From contig NZ_CAMLFY010000104.1 in NCBI RefSeq assembly GCF_946479415.1, positions 1 through 16,693 of the forward strand: 16,693 nt of DNA, read 5' to 3'. Positions 1-7,740 of this stretch are shown here, in pieces; within the stretch, counting starts at the first letter, position 1, and each line of letters begins with the position of its first letter. Below the pieces are notes generated by a model. It was not told the DNA's origin, made no database searches, and worked only from the letters and a program-made list of their open reading frames with translations. This stretch comes from an uncultured Shinella sp. GTDB lineage: Bacteria > Pseudomonadota > Alphaproteobacteria > Rhizobiales > Rhizobiaceae. The position numbers and the translations under genes are program-made.

Positions 1-1410
1 GAGCACTCGATCGAAGAGACCGCGCTCCAGACGAACCTGGAAGCTGCCGAGGAAGTCGCGCGCCAGCTGCGCCTGCGCGACCTTGCCGGTCTCGTCGTCA
101 TCGACTTCATCGACATGGAGGAGAAGCGCAACAACCGTTCCGTCGAGAAGCGTCTGAAGGACCATCTCAAGAACGATCGCGCGCGCATCCAGGTCGGCCG
201 CATCTCGCATTTCGGCCTGCTCGAAATGTCGCGCCAGCGTATCCGCGCATCGGTTCTCGAATCGACCATGCAGACCTGCCCGCACTGCAACGGCACGGGC
301 CATGTACGCTCGCAGTCGTCGGTGGCGCTGCATGTCCTGCGCGGCATCGAGGAATATCTCCTCAAGAACACCACGCACAATATCAGCGTCCGCACGACGC
401 CCGATATCGCGCTCTACCTGCTCAACCACAAGCGCGGCACGATCATCGATTATGAAGGCCGCTTCGGCGTCGCCATCATCATCGAGGCCGATGCCCATGT
501 CGGCGCGCAGCATTTTGCGATCGATCGTGGCGAAGCCGTCGAGAACCCGGTCAAGATCGAGCAGATCCTGCATTTCGAGCCGGAACCGGAAGACGACGAC
601 GTCGTGATCGAGGACGAGATCGACGAAGAAGAGGAAGAAGCAGCACGTCCGGCCGCCGCCGCACCGGCTGCCCAGACCTCCACCTCCTCGGATGACAACG
701 GCCGCAACAACAAGCGCAAGCGCCGCCGCCGCCGCCGTGGCCGTGGCCGCGATGGCGAAGGTGCCGACACCGCCTCCTTCGGTGGCGAACAGGCCGGTGA
801 CGACGATGCGCTCGAGGATGACGACGCCGAGGCAGATGGTGACGACGGCGCGGAAGCACCGAAGTCTGCCGAAGCCTCTGACGATGCCGGCGATCGCCGC
901 AAGCGTCGCCGCCGTGGCAAGCGTGGCGGCCGTCGCAATCGTCCGGAAGACGGTGCTGTCGAAGCATCGGGGGAAGGCGATGACGATGGTGACGAGGGCG
1001 AAGCCGAAGAGAGCGTCGCCGTTGAAGCCGAGGTAGCGGAAGTCGCTGTCGTCGCCGAGGAAACGCCGGTCGAAGCCGTTGCCGAAGAGGCACCGGCCAA
1101 GCCGAAGCGCGCCCGCAAGAGCCGCGCCAAGGCCGCTGCCGAAGAGGTGACCACCGACGAAGCGGCCCGCGTGGAAATCGAAGCGCAGCCGGCAGCCGTT
1201 GTGGAAGAAACGACGCCGGTCGAACCGGCCGTCGAGGAAGCCGCCGCCGATCTCGAAGACGCCGCCAAGCCCGCTCGTGGCAACCGCGACATCAACAAGA
1301 TCGCATCCGAACCGGTGGTAAAGTCGTCCACGACGAAGGAAGCCGCTGCGGAAGAAGAGGCCGACAAGCCCAAGAAGGGCGGCTGGTGGCAGCGCCGCGG
1401 CTTCTTCTAA
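1..1410 (+). CDS. rne: Ribonuclease E (RNase E/G family), C-terminal part, 5' truncated by the window
   Basis: The open frame runs from base 1, so the gene starts outside; 469 residues are visible. RNase E is the endonuclease that starts mRNA decay and rRNA/tRNA processing and scaffolds the RNA degradosome. The first ~140 residues match the end of the catalytic DNase-I-like domain: VVIDFIDM carries the metal-binding Asp (equivalent to E. coli D346), followed by the Zn-link motif CPHCNGTG (visible residues 93-100) that holds the tetramer. After about residue 200 comes a low-complexity tail of alternating acidic stretches and Arg/Lys blocks (R-rich runs near window positions 715-755 and 895-945), typical of disordered RNA-binding scaffold regions. 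The protein ends in GGWWQRRGFF, resembling the GWW PNPase-binding peptide known at the C-terminus of Caulobacter RNase E. A strong terminator follows 26 nt later. The family call is secure; the partner-binding role of the tail is inferred from homologues. Confidence 0.97.
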   Translation, partial: EHSIEETALQTNLEAAEEVARQLRLRDLAGLVVIDFIDMEEKRNNRSVEKRLKDHLKNDRARIQVGRISHFGLLEMSRQRIRASVLESTMQTCPHCNGTGHVRSQSSVALHVLRGIEEYLLKNTTHNISVRTTPDIALYLLNHKRGTIIDYEGRFGVAIIIEADAHVGAQHFAIDRGEAVENPVKIEQILHFEPEPEDDDVVIEDEIDEEEEEAARPAAAAPAAQTSTSSDDNGRNNKRKRRRRRRGRGRDGEGADTASFGGEQAGDDDALEDDDAEADGDDGAEAPKSAEASDDAGDRRKRRRRGKRGGRRNRPEDGAVEASGEGDDDGDEGEAEESVAVEAEVAEVAVVAEETPVEAVAEEAPAKPKRARKSRAKAAAEEVTTDEAARVEIEAQPAAVVEETTPVEPAVEEAAADLEDAAKPARGNRDINKIASEPVVKSSTTKEAAAEEEADKPKKGGWWQRRGFF

Positions 1411-1435
1411 GCAACGGCTTGCATTGCAGAATTCG

Positions 1436-1463
1436 AAAGGCCCGGTTTTCACCGGGCCTTTTT
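1436..1463 (+). terminator. Rho-independent terminator of rne
   Basis: A perfect 11-bp inverted repeat AAAGGCCCGGT / ACCGGGCCTTT with a 4-nt TTTC loop starts 26 nt after the rne stop and runs into a T-rich tract (TTTTTC). The A-rich base of the upstream arm could let it work on the other strand too, but there is no gene on that side. Confidence 0.9.
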
Positions 1464-1543
1464 CATTTGCGCGGGAATCGGGTGGTTGCCCGGGCGGCCT
1501 TCTGCGACATCGGCGGTCGTCAGAAACCAGCAAGGAGACATCC

Positions 1544-2308
1544 ATGACCCGCCTCGAAAACAAGGTCGCCATCATCACCGGCGCCAGCTCCGGCATCGGC
1601 CGCGCCGCCGCCCTGCTCTTTGCCCGCCAGGGCGCAAAGCTTGTCCTGTCCGCCCGCGGTCAGGAACGGTTGAATGATGTGGCGAACGAAATCCGCACGG
1701 AAGGCGGCACTGTGATTGCCCTGCCCGGCGATGTCGGTGACGAGGCACATCACCAGGCACTGGTCGAGGCGGCACAGGCGGAATTCGGCGGCGTCGATAT
1801 CGCCTTCAACAATGCCGGCACGACCGGCCCTGTCGGACCGCTACCGGCGCTTTCCGGCAAAGAGTGGCAGGACGTGCTCACCGTCAATCTGACAAGTGGC
1901 TTCCTTGCGGCAAAATATCAGCTGCCGGCGATGGAGGCACGCGGCGGCGGCAGCCTCGTCTTCACCTCCACCTTCGTCGGCTACACAGCAGGCTTTCCGG
2001 GGCTTGCCGCCTATGCCGCCTCGAAATCCGGCCTCGTCGGCCTCGTACAGGTGCTTGCGTCGGAATACGGCTCGAAGGGCATTCGCGTGAATGCGCTGCT
2101 GCCGGGTGCAACGGATACACCGATGGGCCGGGAAGTCGCCAGCACGCCGGAAGCTCGGCAGTTCGTCGCCGGGCTCAATGCCTTCAAGCGCATAGCGGCG
2201 CCGGAAGAAATCGCGCAAGCCGCGCTCTTCCTCTGCTCGGATGCATCGAGCTTCACCACCGGCACGGCCATGCTGGTCGATGGCGGCGTGTCGATCAACC
2301 GGGTCTGA
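1544..2308 (+). CDS. SDR-family NAD(P)-dependent oxidoreductase (classical short-chain dehydrogenase)
   Basis: 254 residues, the usual length for a classical SDR. The cofactor-binding TGASSGIG lies at residues 12-19, NNAG at 89-92, the structural Asn at about 115, and the catalytic YAASK at 157-161, with S142/T143 as the likely catalytic hydroxyl residue. The end (VDGGVSINRV) fits the family. There is no Asp after the second beta strand (LSARG, residues 35-39), so NADP use is somewhat more likely than NAD. The substrate cannot be told. The frame is open back to 1424, but the ATG at 1544 is chosen because AAGGAG sits at 1532-1537, the SDR fold begins right after it, and the upstream extension would run through the rne terminator. 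The gene stands alone between the rne terminator and a convergent aminotransferase. Confidence 0.93.
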   Translation: MTRLENKVAIITGASSGIGRAAALLFARQGAKLVLSARGQERLNDVANEIRTEGGTVIALPGDVGDEAHHQALVEAAQAEFGGVDIAFNNAGTTGPVGPLPALSGKEWQDVLTVNLTSGFLAAKYQLPAMEARGGGSLVFTSTFVGYTAGFPGLAAYAASKSGLVGLVQVLASEYGSKGIRVNALLPGATDTPMGREVASTPEARQFVAGLNAFKRIAAPEEIAQAALFLCSDASSFTTGTAMLVDGGVSINRV

Positions 2309-2378
2309 GAAAGCGATTCAGGTCCCTGACGGATCGATTCCGTTTCCCGCTGCAAGGCGCTGAAACGGAATCGCTTTC
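2309..2378. repeat. Nested inverted repeats between convergent genes (likely bidirectional terminator)
   Basis: Two perfect inverted repeats share one downstream arm. GAAAGCGATTC at 2309-2319 pairs with GAATCGCTTTC at 2368-2378 (11 bp). CGATTCCGTTTC at 2335-2346 pairs with GAAACGGAATCG at 2362-2373 (12 bp, 15-nt loop). They fill the 75 nt between the convergent stops of the SDR and aminotransferase genes, beginning one base after one stop and ending 5 nt before the other. A two-way transcription stop is the simplest role. The layout also resembles the short palindromic intergenic mosaic elements known in rhizobia, which I cannot confirm without a genome-wide copy count. Confidence 0.65.
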
Positions 2379-2383
2379 CGGTT

Positions 2384-3523
2384 TCAGGCAAGCCAACGTG
2401 CGAGGCGGTCAACCGCCTCGTTCATCTCCTCGAAGGAGCCGGCATAGGAGAATCGCATCGTGTGGTGGCCGTCGCTCGGATCGAAGTCGATACCGGGCGT
2501 GGCCGCCACATCCGTCTCGGCCAGCATGCGACGGGCAAAGGCCATACTATCATTGGTGAAACGGCTGACATCGACATAGGCATAGAAGGCGCCATCCATC
2601 GGCGAGGCGATGGAGAAGCCGATTTCCGGCAGCCGCTTCACCAGGAAGTCGCGGTTCACTCGGTAGGCGTCGCGATAGACGTTCAATTCCGTCTCGGCAC
2701 CCAGTGCCGCCTCCGCCGCGATCTGCGATAGTTCCGGCGCGGAAATGTACAGGCTTTGGGCGATGCGCTCGACGGGGCGCACCAGCTTTTCCGGCAGCAC
2801 CATCCAGCCGATGCGCCAGCCGGTCATGCAATAATATTTCGAGAACGAATTGATGATCACGGCTTCGTCGCCGAATTCCAGCGCCGTCGCCTCTTCGCCG
2901 ACGAAGGTCAGGCCGTGGTAGATCTCATCCGAGATGAAGGCGATGCCGTTGTCGCGGCAATAGGCCGAGAGGGCTGCAAGGTTCGCTCGGCCCGTGACGG
3001 TGCCGGTCGGATTGGCGGGGCTGGCGAGCAGCACGCCATCGATTTTGCCGGCGGCCTCCAGCGCCTGCGGCGTCAGGGTAAAGCCGTTTTCGGCATTCAC
3101 CTCGATCTCGACAGTCTCGATGCCGAGCGCCGCAAGAATGTTGCGATAGGCCGGATAACCGGGGCGCGCGATGGCGACGCGGTCGCCGGCATCGAACAGG
3201 GCTAGAAAAGCCAGGTTGAAGCCCGCCGACGAGCCCGTCGTGATGGCGATGCGACCGGGATCGACGGAAACGCCGTGATGGCTCCGGTAGAAATTCGAAA
3301 TGGCCTGGCGCAGCGACAAGAGGCCAAGCGCATCCGTATAGCCGATGCGGCCGATCTCTAACGCCTTGCACGCCGCTTCACGAGCGGCTTCGGGGGCCGG
3401 ATGCACGGGCTGGCCGACGGCCATGGAAATCACCGGCCGGCCGGCGGCACGGCTCTTCGTCGCCTCGGCGAGCACGTCCATGGCGTGAAAGGGTTCGACG
3501 GCGCCGCGGCGGGAGAGTTTCAT
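2384..3523 (-). CDS. PLP-dependent aminotransferase, class I/II (fold type I)
   Basis: 379 residues, normal for an AspC/AlaT-like aminotransferase. Landmarks in order: VGQPVH near 36-41; ASPANPTG at 168-174 with the PLP-contacting N171; SDEIYHGL at 198-205 with D199 and Y202; SFSKYYCMTGWRIGW at 226-240 with Schiff-base K229; and MRFSYAG at 356-362 with the carboxylate-binding R357. All catalytic residues are present, so it should be active, moving amino groups between an amino acid and a 2-oxo acid in the cytoplasm. The substrate cannot be read from sequence. The ATG at 3523 is taken as the start because it opens the family-typical N-terminus. It is transcribed away from the DsbA-like gene and converges on the SDR gene. 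Confidence 0.93.
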   Translation of the reverse strand: MKLSRRGAVEPFHAMDVLAEATKSRAAGRPVISMAVGQPVHPAPEAAREAACKALEIGRIGYTDALGLLSLRQAISNFYRSHHGVSVDPGRIAITTGSSAGFNLAFLALFDAGDRVAIARPGYPAYRNILAALGIETVEIEVNAENGFTLTPQALEAAGKIDGVLLASPANPTGTVTGRANLAALSAYCRDNGIAFISDEIYHGLTFVGEEATALEFGDEAVIINSFSKYYCMTGWRIGWMVLPEKLVRPVERIAQSLYISAPELSQIAAEAALGAETELNVYRDAYRVNRDFLVKRLPEIGFSIASPMDGAFYAYVDVSRFTNDSMAFARRMLAETDVAATPGIDFDPSDGHHTMRFSYAGSFEEMNEAVDRLARWLA

Positions 3524-3732
3524 GGGCTTGTCTTCCGGTTTCTGGATCGTGGTCTTCCTGCCGCAAGATGCCAGCCTTCACAATCCCGCGAGGGCCGAAA
3601 ATCCGCCGCTTTTTCCCCTATCGTTTGCCCGCGGCCAACCATAAGGTCGTTGAAAGCGCCCCGCCCGCATTGACGGGGTGGCGCCGGCAATGGCACTTCT
3701 GCGGGCCGCATCACGACGAGGACCAGACTGAC
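3524..3732. other. Divergent intergenic region between the aminotransferase and DsbA-like genes
   Basis: 209 nt holding the start signals for both divergent genes. I see no convincing sigma-70 pair on either strand and no clean palindrome. GAGGA at 3718-3722 is the likely ribosome site for the DsbA-like gene. Open frames run through the region, but none has coding character or a family match. Confidence 0.5.
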
Positions 3733-4494
3733 ATGACATTCAAGACCAAGCTTGCGGCCACCGTGGCTCTTCTTTTTACGGTCGCAGCGCCCCTTCCGGC
3801 CCTCGCCCTCGATGATGCGCAGAGGAAGGAGATCGGCGAGTTCATCAAGCAATACCTCGTCGAGAACCCGGAAGTCCTGCTCGACGTGCAGGAAGCCCTG
3901 CAGAAGAAGCAGGAAGCACAGCAGCAGGCCAAGGCCAAATCCGCCATCACCGACAATGAAAAGGCGATCTACAACTCGCCCTACGATATCGCGCTCGGCA
4001 ACCCCCAGGGCGACGTCACCATCGTCGAGTTTTTCGATTACAACTGCGGCTACTGCAAGCGCGCCCTCTCCGACATGGACGACATCCTGAAGGAGGACAA
4101 GAACGTCCGCTTCGTCCTGAAGGAACTGCCGATCCTCGGCCCCGATTCGCTCGCCGCCCACAAGGTCAGCGCCGCCTTCCGCGACCTCGCGCCTGAAAAA
4201 TACGGCGAGTTCCACCGCGCGCTGCTCGGCGGCGAAGGCCGTGCGACGGAAGAAAGCGCCATCGCGCTGGCTGCCAACATGGGAATTTCGGAAGCCGATA
4301 TCCGCAAGACCATGACCGAAAAGCCGCATGACGACGCCGTGCGCGAAGCCTATTCGCTGGCAAACGATCTCGGCATCACCGGCACCCCCTCCTACGTTCT
4401 CGGCAACGAGATGGTGTTCGGCGCCGTCGGTGCGGATGACCTGCGCAAGAAGATCGCCAATGTCCGCGCTTGCGGCAAGGCAAGCTGCTCGTAA
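3733..4494 (+). CDS. Periplasmic DsbA-family thiol:disulfide oxidoreductase with ScsC-like N-terminal domain
   Basis: 253 residues. Residues 1-25 are a Sec signal peptide (positive start, hydrophobic core, PALA then LDD), so the protein is exported. Residues about 28-70 are a helical, Gln/Glu/Lys-rich segment (IGEFIKQYLVENPEVLLDVQ) that matches the N-terminal oligomerisation domain of ScsC-type proteins. Then comes a thioredoxin-fold domain with active site CGYC at 105-108 and cis-proline loop GTPSYV (P219). C247 and C252 at the tail (ACGKASCS) could form an extra disulfide. The open frame starts upstream at 3568, but the ATG at 3733 is chosen for the signal peptide and for GAGGA 10 nt upstream. 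It probably forms, shuffles or isomerises disulfides in envelope proteins. aroQ follows 146 nt downstream. Confidence 0.92.
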   Translation: MTFKTKLAATVALLFTVAAPLPALALDDAQRKEIGEFIKQYLVENPEVLLDVQEALQKKQEAQQQAKAKSAITDNEKAIYNSPYDIALGNPQGDVTIVEFFDYNCGYCKRALSDMDDILKEDKNVRFVLKELPILGPDSLAAHKVSAAFRDLAPEKYGEFHRALLGGEGRATEESAIALAANMGISEADIRKTMTEKPHDDAVREAYSLANDLGITGTPSYVLGNEMVFGAVGADDLRKKIANVRACGKASCS

Positions 4495-4558
4495 CCGCCA
4501 TCTTCTTGCCATGCTGGCCTGTTCAGGCCTTGCTGCTTGTGGACACGCCCTCATGACC

Positions 4559-4586
4559 GGAAAACCCCAGTACCTTGGGGCTTTCC
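4559..4586 (+). terminator. Possible terminator or processing hairpin between the DsbA-like gene and aroQ
   Basis: GGAAA-A-CCCCA / TGGGG-C-TTTCC folds into a stem with one mismatch and a 6-nt loop, 65 nt after the stop. The T-tract is short and lies inside the stem, so termination may be weak. It suggests that aroQ is expressed at least partly apart from the upstream gene. Confidence 0.45.
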
Positions 4587-4640
4587 TCATGGAAACCACC
4601 GGTCTATAGGTAATCCTCGATCCAGCATGCGGAATTGCGA

Positions 4641-5078
4641 ATGGCTTTACCCCTTTTCGTGCTCAACGGCCCCAACCTGAACGCCCTCGGCAAGCGCGAG
4701 CCCGGTATCTATGGCGGCCAGACGCTCGCCGATATCGAAGTGCTGTGCAAGGCTGAAGGCGAGAAGCTGGGTTTTGCCGTCGATTTCCGCCAATCCAACC
4801 ATGAAGGCGATCTGGTCGACTGGATCCACGAGGCCGGCGACGTCGCTGCCGGCATCGCCATCAACGCCGGTGCCTATACCCACACCTCGATCGCGCTTCA
4901 TGACGCCATCCGCGCCATCAAGATCCCGGTGGTCGAACTGCACCTTTCCAACGTGCATGCCCGCGAGGAATTCCGCCACAAATCGATGATCGCGCCCGCC
5001 GTGAAGGGCGTCATCTGCGGTTTTGGCGCGCAGAGCTATGTCCTCGCGCTCCATGCGCTTTCATCCATCACGACATAA
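4641..5078 (+). CDS. aroQ: Type II 3-dehydroquinate dehydratase
   Basis: 145 residues, the standard length. It carries all type II signatures: LNGPNLN at 8-14, LGKREPGIYG at 16-25 with R19 and catalytic Y24, QSNHEG at 51-56, INAGAYTHTS at 74-83, and VELHLSNVHAREEFRHKS at 98-115 with catalytic H101. The enzyme removes water from 3-dehydroquinate to make 3-dehydroshikimate, the third step of the shikimate route to aromatic amino acids. The frame opens at a TTG at 4635, but the ATG at 4641 is the family-typical start, with a weak GGA 8 nt upstream. accB begins 22 nt after the stop, and the aroQ-accB-accC order is common in proteobacteria, which supports one transcript. Confidence 0.97.
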   Translation: MALPLFVLNGPNLNALGKREPGIYGGQTLADIEVLCKAEGEKLGFAVDFRQSNHEGDLVDWIHEAGDVAAGIAINAGAYTHTSIALHDAIRAIKIPVVELHLSNVHAREEFRHKSMIAPAVKGVICGFGAQSYVLALHALSSITT

Positions 5079-5100
5079 GAAGAACCAGAGGCTCAATCCC

Positions 5101-5571
5101 ATGGCTGACAAGAAACACGGCATCGATCAGGCTCTGATCCGCGATCTCGCCAACATCCTCAACGAGACGGACCTGACCGAGATCGAAGTGGAGCAGGACG
5201 ATCTGCGCATCCGCGTCTCGCGCGCCGGTACGCCCCAGTACGTTCAGGCACCGATCGCCGCACCGGCCTTCGCTGCACCGGCTGCTGTCGCCGCCACCGC
5301 TGCCGTCGCTGCCGCCCCGGCCGACGCCCGCAGCAACAAGAACGCCGTGACGGCGCCGATGGTGGGCACCGCCTACCTGTCGCCGGCTCCCGGTGCGCGC
5401 GCCTTCATCGAAGTCGGCGCGACGGTCAAGGAAGGCCAGACCATCCTCATCATCGAGGCCATGAAGACGATGAACCAGATCCCGGCGCCGCGCTCGGGCA
5501 AGGTCACCGAAATTCTCGTCCAGGACGCAAGCCCGGTCGAATACGGCGAACCGCTGGTCATCATCGAATAA
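5101..5571 (+). CDS. accB: Biotin carboxyl carrier protein of acetyl-CoA carboxylase (BCCP)
   Basis: 156 residues. The N-terminal ~45 residues ([20 protein letters not shown]) are the conserved BCCP dimer/AccC-binding region. Residues ~50-76 form a flexible Ala/Pro linker. The C-terminal ~75 residues are the biotinyl domain, with the thumb region and the biotinylation site EAMKTMN (K122). Many BCCPs have EAMKMMN; the Thr here is a mild variant. The protein carries carboxybiotin from AccC to the AccA/AccD transferase for malonyl-CoA synthesis. The frame is open from 5023 inside aroQ, but the ATG at 5101 fits the family and has AGAGG upstream. accC starts 10 nt after the stop, so the two are co-transcribed. 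Confidence 0.97.
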   Translation: MADKKHGIDQALIRDLANILNETDLTEIEVEQDDLRIRVSRAGTPQYVQAPIAAPAFAAPAAVAATAAVAAAPADARSNKNAVTAPMVGTAYLSPAPGARAFIEVGATVKEGQTILIIEAMKTMNQIPAPRSGKVTEILVQDASPVEYGEPLVIIE

Positions 5572-5581
5572 GGCGGGTCCC

Positions 5582-6928
5582 ATGATCTCCAAAGTCCTCA
5601 TTGCCAACCGCGGCGAAATCGCCCTTCGCGTCCTCAGGGCGTGCAAGGAGCTCGGCATCGCCACGGTCGCCGTGCATTCGACGGCCGATGCCGACGCCAT
5701 GCATGTGCGCCTTGCCGACGAGAGCGTCTGCATCGGCCCGCCGCCGTCGCGCGACAGCTATCTGAACATCCACCAGATCGTCGCCGCCTGCGAGATCACC
5801 GGCGCCGACGCCGTGCATCCGGGCTACGGCTTCCTGTCTGAGAATGCCAAGTTCGCCGAAATCCTCGACGCGCACGGCATCACCTTCATCGGCCCGACGG
5901 CGGAGCACATCCGCATCATGGGCGACAAGATCACCGCGAAGGAAACGGCAAAGTCGCTCGGCATCCCGGTCGTTCCGGGTTCGGCCGGCGAGGTCAAACC
6001 GGAGAACGCGCTCGAAATCGCCCGCGAGATCGGCTTCCCCGTGCTCATCAAGGCCACTGCCGGCGGTGGCGGCCGCGGCATGAAGGTCGCCAAGACCGAG
6101 GCCGATCTTGAAGAGGCCGTCTCGACCGCCCGTTCCGAGGCGCTTGCAGCCTTCGGCAACGACGCCGTCTACATGGAAAAGTATCTCGGCAAGCCGCGCC
6201 ACATCGAAATCCAGGTCGTCGGCGACGGCATGGGCAATGCGGTGCATCTGGGTGAACGCGACTGCTCGCTGCAGCGCCGCCACCAGAAGGTCTGGGAAGA
6301 GGCCAACTCGCCTGCCCTCAATGTCGACCAGCGCATGAAGATCGGCCAGATCTGCGCCGACGCCATGAAGAAGCTGAAATACCGCGGCGCCGGCACGGTC
6401 GAGTTCCTCTACGAGAACGGCGAGTTCTATTTCATCGAAATGAACACCCGTCTTCAGGTGGAGCACCCGATCACCGAAGCGATCACCGGCATCGACCTCG
6501 TGCACGAGCAGATCCGCGTCGCCTCCGGCGCCGGTCTTTCGGTCACGCAGGACGAGATCGTCTTCTCCGGTCACGCCATCGAATGCCGCATCAATGCCGA
6601 GGATCCGCGCACCTTCGTCCCCTCGCCGGGCACGATCACGCATTTCCACGCGCCGGGCGGTCTCGGCGTTCGCGTCGATTCGGGTGCCTATCAGGGCTAC
6701 AAGATCCCGCCCTACTACGACAGCCTGATCGGCAAGCTCATCGTGCACGGCCGCACCCGCGTCGAATGCATGATGCGCCTGCGCCGCGTGCTCGACGAGT
6801 TCGTCATCGACGGCATCAAGACGACGCTGCCGCTGTTCCAGGACCTCATCGGCAACCAGGATATCGCCAACGGCGACTACGACATCCACTGGCTGGAGAA
6901 CTATCTGGCCAACAGCACCGACGCCTGA
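5582..6928 (+). CDS. accC: Biotin carboxylase subunit of acetyl-CoA carboxylase
   Basis: 448 residues, about the length of E. coli AccC. It has the biotin carboxylase N-terminal domain ([11 protein letters not shown]), an ATP-grasp domain with glycine-rich loop [12 protein letters not shown] at 157-168, [11 protein letters not shown] at 226-236, the metal and bicarbonate-binding motif [14 protein letters not shown] at 286-299 (E286, R290), and the C-terminal domain. All active-site residues look intact. It uses ATP and bicarbonate to carboxylate biotin on AccB, the committed step of fatty-acid synthesis. The G-rich GGCGGG upstream of the ATG is the likely ribosome site. accA and accD are not in the window. 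aat starts 13 nt after the stop. Confidence 0.98.
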   Translation: MISKVLIANRGEIALRVLRACKELGIATVAVHSTADADAMHVRLADESVCIGPPPSRDSYLNIHQIVAACEITGADAVHPGYGFLSENAKFAEILDAHGITFIGPTAEHIRIMGDKITAKETAKSLGIPVVPGSAGEVKPENALEIAREIGFPVLIKATAGGGGRGMKVAKTEADLEEAVSTARSEALAAFGNDAVYMEKYLGKPRHIEIQVVGDGMGNAVHLGERDCSLQRRHQKVWEEANSPALNVDQRMKIGQICADAMKKLKYRGAGTVEFLYENGEFYFIEMNTRLQVEHPITEAITGIDLVHEQIRVASGAGLSVTQDEIVFSGHAIECRINAEDPRTFVPSPGTITHFHAPGGLGVRVDSGAYQGYKIPPYYDSLIGKLIVHGRTRVECMMRLRRVLDEFVIDGIKTTLPLFQDLIGNQDIANGDYDIHWLENYLANSTDA

Positions 6929-6941
6929 GGCGGCGTCGGTC

Positions 6942-7556
6942 ATGGCAGGGCGTCGCAGCCGGCACCCGGAAATAACCCCGGAACTGCTTCTGCGCGCCTA
7001 TTCCATCGGGCTCTTCCCGATGGCCGATTCGGCCGACGACCCGGAGCTCTTCTGGGTCGAGCCGGACATGCGGGGCGTCATTCCGCTCGATGACTTCCAC
7101 GTCTCGCGCAGCCTCGCCAAGACGATCCGCCAAAACCCCTTCGACATCCGCTTCGATACCGCCTTCGACGCCGTGGTCGCCGCCTGCGCGGAGGCAGCGC
7201 CCGACCGTCCCTCGACATGGATCAACGCCAAGATCAAATCGCTCTACGGCACCCTGCATCGCATGGGACACGCGCATTCCGTGGAAGCCTGGGATGGCGA
7301 AGCGCTCGTCGGCGGCCTCTACGGCGTCTCGCTGGGGGCCGCCTTCTTCGGCGAAAGCATGTTCTCCCGCCGCACGGACGCCTCGAAGATTTGCCTCGTG
7401 CATCTCGTGGACCGCCTGAAAGAGCGCGACTTCCGGCTGCTCGACACGCAGTTCACGACGGAGCATCTCAAGACGTTTGGCGCCATCGACGTGCCGAAGA
7501 TCGAATACGAGGACATGCTGGCCAACGCGCTGGCCTCGCCGCATCTGCCGTTTTAA
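6942..7556 (+). CDS. aat: Leucyl/phenylalanyl-tRNA--protein transferase
   Basis: 204 residues. Family motifs: [10 protein letters not shown] at 19-28, [22 protein letters not shown] at 37-58, TWIN at 92-95, [21 protein letters not shown] at 112-132, [18 protein letters not shown] at 135-152, and [16 protein letters not shown] at 166-181. The enzyme moves Leu or Phe from aminoacyl-tRNA to proteins with N-terminal Arg or Lys, creating N-degrons read by ClpS for ClpAP degradation. It lies at the end of the aroQ-accB-accC run with short spacing, so it is probably its last gene. Its stop is 2 nt from the stop of the convergent small gene, leaving no room for a separate terminator. Confidence 0.97.
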   Translation: MAGRRSRHPEITPELLLRAYSIGLFPMADSADDPELFWVEPDMRGVIPLDDFHVSRSLAKTIRQNPFDIRFDTAFDAVVAACAEAAPDRPSTWINAKIKSLYGTLHRMGHAHSVEAWDGEALVGGLYGVSLGAAFFGESMFSRRTDASKICLVHLVDRLKERDFRLLDTQFTTEHLKTFGAIDVPKIEYEDMLANALASPHLPF

Positions 7557-7558
7557 TC

Positions 7559-7738
7559 TTAATCTTGAGAGCACTCCGCCTGACGCCGATCAGGATCGAA
7601 AATGTATTTGCCCGAACTGGTGTCGTCACAACGGTCGATATAGTCGTTTATGTGAGACAACGCCACGAGAGCGACGCCGACGAAAACAACAAAAACAACG
7701 GCAAAAGCGATCAGACCATATCGAATGATCTTTAGCAC
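7559..7738 (-). CDS. Small predicted membrane protein, 59 residues, unknown function
   Basis: A short frame starting with GTG 2 nt downstream of the DUF2155 stop, with GGAAG about 10 nt upstream. I do not recognise a family. Residues ~6-29 are one very hydrophobic helix (GLIAFAVVFVVFVGVALVAL) preceded by Lys/Arg. The remaining ~30 residues are polar and acidic with two cysteines (C37, C56), which would lie in the periplasm if the positive N-terminus stays inside. Codon use is more A/T-ending than the neighbours. The tight spacing to the secreted DUF2155 gene and the TM pattern support a real gene in that operon. The frame is also open further upstream through DUF2155, so the exact start is uncertain. 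It could instead be a chance frame. Confidence 0.5.
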   Translation of the reverse strand: MLKIIRYGLIAFAVVFVVFVGVALVALSHINDYIDRCDDTSSGKYIFDPDRRQAECSQD

Positions 7739-7740
7739 AG

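Noticed and set aside
450..1373. 307-residue Ser/Ala-rich minus-strand frame opposite rne
   Set aside because: Produced by the repetitive Glu/Ala/Arg codons of the RNase E tail read backwards.
3650..3690. TTGAAA and TTGACG as -35 boxes for the DsbA-like gene
   Set aside because: No acceptable -10 box lies 16-19 bp downstream of either.
3520..4599. 359-residue minus-strand frame across the DsbA-like gene and its upstream gap
   Set aside because: Antisense to a gene with a signal peptide and CGYC motif; no family features of its own.
5561..6943. 460-residue minus-strand frame opposite accC
   Set aside because: Antisense shadow of accC with no domain pattern; same composition artefact.
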